Origin: UBA6522 sp965262365 | GTDB lineage: Bacteria > Pseudomonadota > Gammaproteobacteria > Steroidobacterales > Rariloculaceae | Assembly (NCBI GenBank): GCA_965262365.1 | Contig: OZ253541.1 | Coordinates: 5,270,001-5,334,000 of the forward strand | Direction of reading: 5' to 3' | DNA: 64,000 nucleotides | In this document: in pieces, positions 1-8,200 of the stretch | Numbering within the stretch: the stretch's first letter is position 1 | Layout: the number at the start of each line of letters is the position of its first letter | Position numbers and translations under genes: made by a program | Notes under the pieces: generated by a model | Seen by the model: only the letters and a program-made list of their open reading frames with translations | What the model was told of the DNA's origin: nothing | The model's database searches: none

Positions 1-1581
1 TTTCGGCCGCGACAAATGACGCAGAGTCCAGACGGCGCGCATGTCTATCGGGCAACCAGCGTAGCGGACTATGCGCAGACCGACGCGATTCATATCTTCG
101 AACGCGCAAGCGCCATGAAACCGGTTGAGGGTGATGAGGATGCCGGCGGTGCGGTCTCCGGCACCACAACGTATGGCGTCGACGACGTGCTCCACGGCGT
201 ACCCATGTCCGGTCTGTTCGTCCCAGCGGTGACGTCCGGCGGAAGCGTTGCAAGCACGAGCGCCGGCACGACGATCACCTTGAATGACGGCGGGTACGTC
301 GAGCTGAGCGATGGCACGAAATACACCTGCACATCGACCGACGGATGCACGATCGAGAACGGGACCGTTACCCGAGGCGCCGTGGCCGGGCGCCCTGGGG
401 AGTCCGGCGACGGTGAGGTCGATCGGTTCCCGACTTTCCGCACCGCGGTCAACCCGGGTGAACAGATGTACACCGTTGGCACGGCGATCGAACCATTGAC
501 GCTGCCGGAGGCCAGCAGCGGCAACGCGCCACTGAGCTACGGTCTCACGCCTACGGTGCCCGGCTTGAGCTTCGGGGCTACCATGCGCCAGCTCACCGGC
601 ACGCCGTCCACGGCGGGCACCTACGCCATGACGTACACCGTGGCGGATGAGGACGGCGACACCGATACGCTCAGCTTCACGATCACGGTGAACGCGGACT
701 CATCCGTCACGGAGACGGGCGGTTCCCTTGGCGATTGTTATGTGGGGCTGATGGTGAGCACCGGTGAGAGCTGCACGTACCCGGGCACGACGGACGCGTT
801 CAGCGTCAACGACCGGGGCCGGGGCTCGTTCCTGACGTTCCTGGCCGGTATCCGGATCCGGATCGACAACCAGACGATCAACGGGCGGGTCTACGACTTT
901 GAAGCCTCGCACCAGGGCGACGGCGTGTGGCGGATCGACCGGATCGCCGGCAGCACCGAGGCGCCCGCGACACCGCCCACGACGGGCGGCGGCGGGATGG
1001 AGCCGCAGGACACCTCGCCGAGCTTCGCCGCGGATGCCGGGCCGGGCAACCAGACGTACACGGTTGGTACCGCCATCGCCACGTTGACGCTGCCGGAAGC
1101 GAGCGGCGGCGACGGCACGCTGACCTACAGCCTCGCGCCTTCCGTGGCCGGGTTGACGTTCAGCGCCAGCACGCGCCAACTCACCGGCACGCCGTCCACG
1201 GCGGGCACCTACGCCATGACCTACACCGTGACGGATGAGGACGACGACTCCGATTCACTCACCTTCACGATCACCGTGGAGGACAGCGGAAATGGCGGCG
1301 GCGGATCCGAAACGCGGTACGCGGTGGGTGACGTGATCACCACCTTGCCCAATCCCTTGCCCAGCACCTTCCCCGGGGGGCAGGTCCTCCCCACGGTCGG
1401 CGGTCTTGGCGCCTCGTTCAGCCGCCAAGGTTTAAGCGGAGACTGGACTTTTAGCTCTGGTCGGGGCGGGTACTTTGAAGTGGGTGACTACAGATACACG
1501 TGCGATTTCTTCTTATGTGGCGTCAGCAACGGAGTCGTAACGTTCGGGGCGATTGTTGAAACCTCAATAGGGCAACAATGA
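1..1581 (+). CDS. C-terminal part of a modular secreted protein (propeller end, two He_PIG Ig-like domains), 5' partial
   Basis: The frame is open to the left edge, so the first ATG at 16 is probably internal. The first residues (SPDGAHVY ... DAIHIFER) look like the last blade of a beta-propeller. They are followed by a short module with a Cys pair (KYTCTSTDGC), a He_PIG Ig-like domain (QMYTVGTAI ... FTITV, about bp 466-690), a Cys-containing module (DCYVGLMVS ... EASHQGDGVWRIDR), a second He_PIG domain (bp 1045-1280) and a second ETRYAVGD/YRYTC module. The same modules recur in the 2544-residue protein at 2285. Compared with the equivalent point there (bp about 5540), this gene carries one extra G in the run at 1569-1571; the shift creates the TGA at 1579, and homology stops just after it. 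A truncated extracellular or cell-surface protein is likely. The function is unknown. Confidence 0.75.
   Translation, partial: FRPRQMTQSPDGAHVYRATSVADYAQTDAIHIFERASAMKPVEGDEDAGGAVSGTTTYGVDDVLHGVPMSGLFVPAVTSGGSVASTSAGTTITLNDGGYVELSDGTKYTCTSTDGCTIENGTVTRGAVAGRPGESGDGEVDRFPTFRTAVNPGEQMYTVGTAIEPLTLPEASSGNAPLSYGLTPTVPGLSFGATMRQLTGTPSTAGTYAMTYTVADEDGDTDTLSFTITVNADSSVTETGGSLGDCYVGLMVSTGESCTYPGTTDAFSVNDRGRGSFLTFLAGIRIRIDNQTINGRVYDFEASHQGDGVWRIDRIAGSTEAPATPPTTGGGGMEPQDTSPSFAADAGPGNQTYTVGTAIATLTLPEASGGDGTLTYSLAPSVAGLTFSASTRQLTGTPSTAGTYAMTYTVTDEDDDSDSLTFTITVEDSGNGGGGSETRYAVGDVITTLPNPLPSTFPGGQVLPTVGGLGASFSRQGLSGDWTFSSGRGGYFEVGDYRYTCDFFLCGVSNGVVTFGAIVETSIGQQ
772..1001 (+). repeat. Dispersed repeat copy 1, partner at 3763-3990
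   Basis: The segment encoding the Cys module and its linker (SCTYPGTTDAFSVNDRGRG through GSTEAPATPPTTGGGGM) is nearly identical in DNA and protein to 3763-3990 in the neighbouring gene, in the same orientation about 3 kb away. It is long enough to support homologous recombination between the two genes. The flanking He_PIG modules are also similar but more diverged. Confidence 0.8.
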
Positions 1582-1592
1582 CAATTCGCGCA

Positions 1593-1745
1593 CAAAGCGT
1601 AGCCAACGCGCACCAGAGTGCGCCGGACAAACTCGTAGGCGTCGTCCCGGTCTTGTGGGAAATAGTCGACCGGCTCGCTGCCTTCCAGGAAGGCCCTGAC
1701 CTGATCGACCGTGCGAATGCGTTCGGTCTGAAGTGCCACGATCAT
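1593..1745 (-). pseudogene. Transposase/integrase N-terminal remnant
   Basis: Reading on the minus strand from 1745, about 50 codons (MIVALQTERIRTVDQVRAFL ... RRTLVRVGYA) resemble the conserved N-terminus of DDE integrase-like transposases, whose typical form is a TLEQVRAFL start followed by ERTLVRFRY. After that the frame runs into the antisense of the upstream gene's last codons, so all of the catalytic core is missing. No terminal inverted repeats or target duplication were found. This is a remnant, not an active element. The family match is from memory of the motif and was not searched. Confidence 0.5.
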
Positions 1746-2139
1746 GCTCCAATGATCGCCCAGACCGGAAGTTCAGGCTCATGTAGCGTTGGAAACGCTG
1801 CCCTCGTTCAGGCTCAGAATTCGCTGATCCGGTGTTGATCGGATCAGTTTGCGGTCAGCAATGTGGAGCAAACTCAGTCTGTAGACCCTCATTGCCGTGA
1901 CGCGCGAGATCCTGAAAGTGGCTCCGGATCGCGTCCAGATCCACAGGTTGCATGCGAATGCCGCGAGCAGCGCTGCAGGACGCTCGTTTATGGGCCGAAA
2001 CCAGTACACCGGAAAATGGTAAAGGAATTGGGCTTGATCCCGGACGATACCTGAACGGCCGCCGTCAGGAACGTGGGCCGTCCGGCGCCCGTCGGTGTCC
2101 GCCACGCCAGCCTTCATTTGGCGAGTTCCAACGGCATTT

Positions 2140-2175
2140 TTGTGTAGTCACCTTCAACAAGGGCGTACTACACAA
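2140..2175. promoter_or_regulatory. 9-bp inverted repeat upstream of the large surface protein
   Basis: TTGTGTAGT at 2140-2148 is exactly mirrored by ACTACACAA at 2167-2175, with an 18-nt loop, about 110 bp upstream of the chosen start of the large gene. It could be an operator, a weak hairpin or a relic of the mobile-element debris. There is no U-run, so a terminator is unlikely. Confidence 0.35.
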
Positions 2176-2284
2176 TGTTGCACCTACTACCAGCGTGATT
2201 GGTTGGTATTCTCGTGGGAGCCGGAAAAGCCAACGCAAATCCGACTGCTGCATGGGCTCGCCGCCGGTCGAGAAGGCTTACCAG

Positions 2285-5200
2285 ATGAAAAGAAGCAACC
2301 GCCGACACCTTGCCCTCGCGGGTCTGCTGTTTTTTGCTTCGGCGGCGCAAGCCGAGCACTACACGGTCCCCTTGCTGGTGCCGGCGGGCACATCGAGCGA
2401 GCCGCAGGGGGTGGTGCGGATCCTCAACGGCACGGACGAGTCCGGCACGGTAGAGATCTACGCCATCGACGACGCCGGCACGCGTTCGGGTCCAGCGACC
2501 TTCACGCTGAACGCCTCGGCGGCGGTGCAGTTCACTGCCACCGACCTTCAGTCCGGAAACGCGACCCTGGGATTGACCGGAGGTATCGGCACGGACGTGG
2601 GCGATGCGCGCCTGGAGATCGAGACGGACCTGGCCATCGTGCCCCTGGCCTTCGTACGCGCCGCCGACGGGACGCTGAGCGCGATGCACGACACGGTACG
2701 CGGTGCGGCGGCCGATGGGGCGGCCGGGTATACCCATGACGTACCGATCTTCAACCCCTCCAGCGAGGTCACCCAGTTAAGTCGGTTGCGGCTGATCAAT
2801 CCGGGCGATGCATCGGCTTCGGTAACGATTGCGGGGCGCGATGACAGCGGTTCCGCGGCCACCGGAGGAGACGTGACGCTGACGCTGGCGGCGGGCGGTG
2901 CGCAGACGCTGACCGCGCAGCAACTGGAAGCGGGCGCCACCGGTTTGACGGGCCGGTTGGGCGCAGGCACCGGCAAGTGGCGGCTGACGGTGTCGGCGGA
3001 CGGGCCGCTTCGGGTAGTCAACATTGTCGCGGCCACCGCCGGGTACTGGAACAATCTGTCCACGACCGCCGTGCCCGGGGCGGCGCCGGCCGATCATGCC
3101 GCGTTCAACGAGCGTTTCGACGGGGTCGCGATCGAGTCCCGAACCGACAGCGGCGTGTTTACGTTAAATGCCTTGGCGGGGGACCGGTTCAGCGAGACCG
3201 GGGAGGTCGATGGGGTCTCAACGTCCTACGCCGGCAGTTACGGGTATGAAGGCATCGTCCCTGACGCCGGGCGATTGACGCTCACGTACGACGACGGCGA
3301 CGAGTGCCGCGAAAACCTGTACTTCGCTTCGCGGACGGCGGGATGGTTCGCCTCACATTGCACCGGCAGTGATTACCCGGCGGACGGGTTCTGGTCGGGC
3401 GGAAGTTGGTCCATTGCGGATGGCGAGGATACGGTCCCGGTTCTGGACTCCCAGCCGGGTGACCAGACCTACACGGTCGGCACCGCGATCGATGCATTGA
3501 CGCTGCCGGAGGCCAGCGGCGGCAACGGTACCCTGGTCTACAGCCTCTCGCCCAACGTGCCCGGGTTGACGTTCAACGCCACCGCGCGCCAACTCGCCGG
3601 CACGCCTTCCACGGCGGGCACCTACGCCATGACCTACACCGTGGCGGATGAGGACGGCGACACCGACACGCTCGGCTTCACGATCACGGTGAACACCGAC
3701 ACGACCGAGACAGGATCGTTGGGCGAATGCTACGTGAGTCTGTCGGTGAGCATAGGGCAGAGCTGTACCTATCCCGGAACGACCGACGCGTTCAGTGTCA
3801 ACGACCGGGGCCGGGGTTCGTTCCTGACGTTCCTGGCCGGTATCCGTATCCGGATCACCAACCAGACGATCAATGGGCGGGTCTACGATTTCGAGGCCTC
3901 ACATCAGGGCGACGGGGTGTGGCGAATCGATCGGGTGGCCGGCAGCACCGAGGCGCCCGAGACACCGCCCACGACGGGCGGCGGTGGGATGGTCGACGGG
4001 GACGACGACAACGACCTGGTGGTCCAGTCCCTTTCAATCGGCGACACCAGCCTTGTCGCTGGAGAGTCCTTCACGCTCAGCGCGACCGTCCGCAACCTGG
4101 GCGCGGCCCGGGCCGCAGCTACCACGCTACGCTATTACCGCTCGACGGACGCCGCGATTTCTACGGCGGACACGGAGCTTGGCACGGACGCCGTGAGAGG
4201 ACTCGCCGCAGCCGCGGCGAGCAACGAGTCGATCACCCTGACAGCCCCGTCGACCGCTGGGACTTACTACTACGGCGCTTGTGTCGATCCGGTGTCCGGG
4301 GAATCCAATTCCCAGAACAACTGTTCCACTGCCGTGCGCGTTGCCGTCAGCGCTAGCCAGATGGCGATCGGGGGCTTCGACCTGGATAGCGTATCAAACC
4401 CCTGGCCGACAGGGATTGTGTTCGCCAACGACAGGTTCTTCGTGGTTGACTGGATCGACGACAAGGTCTATGCGTACCAATCCTCGGGCCAGCGCGATTC
4501 GGCTTCCGACTTCGATCTGGATTCGGACAATGGGAACGCATCGGGGATTGTGTTCGCCAACAACAAATTGCAAGTGGTTGACTGGACCGACGACAAGGTC
4601 TATGCGTACCAATCCTCGGGCCAGCGCGATTCGGCTTCCGACTTCGATCTGGATTCGGCCAATGATTCGCCGGAAGGGATCATATTTGCCAACGAAAAAT
4701 TTTACGTGGTTGATAATGTCGACGCCAAGGTCTATGCGTACCAATCCTCGGGCCAGCGCGATTCGGCTTCCGACTTCGATCTGGATTCGGACAATGATTC
4801 GCCGGAAGGGATCACATTCGCCAACGAAAAATTTTACGTGGTTGATAATGTCGACGACAAGGTCTATGCGTACCAATCTTCGGGCCAGCGCGATTCGGCT
4901 TCCGACTTCGATCTGGATTCGGACAATGGGAACGCAACAGGGATCACATTCGCCGACAACAAGTTTTATGTGGTTGACTGGTTCGACGACAAGGTCTATG
5001 CGTACTCGGCGGGGGCAGCGCCGGGAACCATCAACAACCAGCCGAGTTTCGGCACCGCGACAGTCAGCAACAGGACATACACTGTCGGCACCGCCATCAG
5101 CGCGCTGACGCTGCCGGCGGCGAGCGGTGGCGACGGTACGCTGACCTTCAGCCTGTCACCCAATGTGCCGGGCCTGACGTTTAACGCCACTACGCGCCAA

Positions 5201-8200
5201 CTCACCGGCACGCCGTCCACGGCGGGCACCTACGCCATGACCTACACCGTGACCGATGAGGACGGCGACACCGATACGCTCAGCTTCACCATCACCGTGG
5301 ACGGTTCCGAAACACGGTACGAGGTGGGCGACACGGTCACTGCCTGGCCCACCGGAGTTTGGTTCCCCGACGTGCTTGGAGCGGGCGTCTCGTTCGGCTA
5401 TAGCGGCGGCATTGCGGTGATCTCTTTCAATAACGGCGGGTACATCGAACAGGGTGGCTTTAGATACACGTGCGCATCTACCGGAGGTTGTGAAGTCAGC
5501 AACGGGGAAGTACTGACCGGGACGATAGTAGAAGTCTCAACAGGCAACAATGGCGTTCCGCCGCAGGACAATCATCCGGACCTCGTGGTGGAGTCCCTTT
5601 CCGTAAGTGAGAGGACGCTGAACGCAGGCGAGTCCTTCATCCTCAACGCGACCGTCCGCAACCAGGGCGCCGGCCAGTCCGCCGCCACCACGCTGCGATA
5701 CTACCGCTCGACAGACGCGACGATCACCACCGAAGATACGGAGGTCGGCACGGACGCCATCAGCGCACTTGCCGCTTCCAGTACCGGTGACGAGTCGATC
5801 AGCCTGACGGCCCCGGCGACCGCTGGAACCTTCGAATACTACGGCGCTTGCGTCGATCCGGTGTCCGGAGAAACCGATACCGGGAACAACTGTTCCACCT
5901 GGGTGCTCGTCTTCGTCCTCGACAGCCGGATAACGATAGATAGTTTCGATTTGGACGCCGACAACGATCTCGCGGAGGGGATCACATTCGCCAACGACCG
6001 GTTCTATGTGGTTAACAGGAATGCGAAGGTCTACGCGTACCAACCCTCAGGCCAGCGCGATGCCGCTTTCGACTTCGATCTGGACGCGGCCACTACTTAC
6101 GCACGCGGGATCACATTCGCCAACGACCGGTTCTATGTGGCCGGTTCGGGCAAGGTCTATGCGTACCATGCCTCTGGTCAGCGCGATGCCGCTTCGGACT
6201 TCGATCTTGACCATACCCCGGGAGGGATCACGTTCGCCAACGGCAGGTTCTATATGGTTGGTTGGTTCGAAAACAAGGTCCGTGCGTACCACGCCTCCGG
6301 GCAGCGCGATGCCGCTTCGGACTTCGATCTCGACCCGGACAACGATAGCCCGCTCGGGATCACGTTCGCCAATGACAGGTTCTATGTGGTTGATGTCAAT
6401 TCGCGCAGGATCTATGCGTATCACACCTCCGGGGAGCACGATGCCGCTTCCGACATCGATTATGACCCGGACTTTATCAATGTTTTTTATCCGAAGGGGA
6501 TCGCATTTGCCAACGACAGACTCTATGTGGTTGATAATGAAAATGACAAGGTCTACGTCTACGACGGCACCCCGTCGGCGGGCGGCGACGGTTCCGCAAC
6601 ACGGTACGAGGTGGGCGAAACGATCACCACCCTGCCCACCGGGACCTGGTTTCCCGACTTGACCAGCGGCAGCGTCTCGTTCCGAATCAGCGGTGGAAAC
6701 GCCGCGATCGACTTCGGTAACGGCGGGTACATCGAAGAGGGTAGTAATAGATACACCTGCGCGAGTGCGGGCGGTTGTCAAGTCAGGGGCCGGGAAGTAC
6801 GAGCCGGGACGATTGTCGAGACCCCGAGTGGCGTTGCGCCGGAGGAAATCCCGCCGACTTCCGGTACCGCCGGCACTTGCGAAGTAGACCTCGGGCGAAG
6901 CACCAGCGCGGGCGGTACCGAGGCCGTTTCGGTCGCGCTGTCCGATGCGCTCGAGACGGATGTCGGCACCCTGGATACCCCCTTCATTGTACGCGCCCGA
7001 ATGGACAGCGCTTCCGACTTCGATGTCTACAAGATCGTATTGAGCGAGGCCGGGCTGTTGGTCGTCCTGAGCAGCGGCGCCCTCGATACCCAGGCGGTCT
7101 TTCTGCGAAGCGACTGCACCGAAGCCGGGCGGGTTGTGGAAGATGTTGGCGTAGGCGAAGGCTTCGCCGCGAACAACTACAATTTTACTCTCGGCGGCGA
7201 TCTCGACCCCGGCACGTACTACATGGTGGTATTCGAGTGGGCAAGCCGTATCGGAAACTACGCCCTGGAGCTCGGCTTCGCTTCCGATGAAGTCGGTAAC
7301 GACACGCCGCTCATCGAGCCCGTTGCCCATCAGGAAGTCGCGCCGGGCGGCACCGTCACCGTCGACGTGCAAATCACGGACGACACCGGCGACGCCCACG
7401 CGGTTGTGGCCACTTCGGATAACGAGGATGTCGCGACGGCCGATCTGAGGGGCAGCGGCAGTTCGCGGTCACTGGTCATAAACGCCCAGGCCGCGGGAAC
7501 CGCCACGATCACCCTCCGGGCTGCGGACCAGGAGGACGCGGTCGCCTCACCGATCACGTTCGATGTCATCGTGGCCTCGCCTACGCTTCCGGCGCCCGCG
7601 CTGGAGCCGGGATCCAACTCCGGAGACCTTGAGGTGACCGTGGTGACGACGCTCGGTCCTCGAGAGACACGAGCCCACGACTACCAGATCAGGGTCAAGC
7701 GGCCGCAAACGCCCTGGCATACGGTGGGTTGCCACGCCATAACCAACAACAGCGACAGCACGGTGACCGGACCCTTCTCGGTTACCCTCGGAAACAACTC
7801 CGCCGGGTTGACCTACGACGTGCGGTACCGGTACCGGAATTCCTCGTCCTGCAACGCCGGCTCGCCCGGCCCCTGGTCGGCGGTGGGCGAGGGAACATCG
7901 AGTGGCACCGCCGCCAACGAGACGCCCGCATTCCCGGAAGGCTCCTCGACGGACCGGTCGGTGAACGAAAACGTCGGCGGCGGCATCAATGTAGGCAGCC
8001 CCGTGGCGGCATCGGATGCCGATGGCGTCCGCGACGTTCTTACCTACAGCCTCGGCGGCGCCGACGCCGGCAGTTTCGAGATCGTCCCCGCGACCGGTCA
8101 GATTCGTACCCGGGACGGCATCAGCTACGATCACGAGGCCCGCGACACGTACTCGGTCACGGTGGAAGCCCGCGACGTTCACAGCGCAACCGCCCTGATC

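Larger units (their letters stand above)
1582..2284. other. 703-bp non-coding gap with a transposase scrap and an inverted repeat
   Basis: This gap holds a minus-strand transposase N-terminal fragment (1593-1745) and a 9-bp inverted repeat at 2140-2175. A minus-strand open frame (2117 to 1779, 112 codons) and the plus-strand extension of the next gene upstream of its signal peptide show no recognisable domain. I read the rest as the debris of an insertion that separated two paralogous surface-protein genes. Confidence 0.5.

Noticed and set aside
1779..2117. 112-codon minus-strand frame in the gap before the large surface gene
   Set aside because: No domain, no ribosome site and mixed composition; probably insertion debris.
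1952..2284. N-terminal extension of the large surface protein to 1952
   Set aside because: The extension is basic and low in coding character, and places the signal peptide internally; the ATG at 2285 has a ribosome site.
6047..7399. Minus-strand open frame of 450 codons
   Set aside because: Antisense shadow of the repeat and PPC region of the large surface protein.
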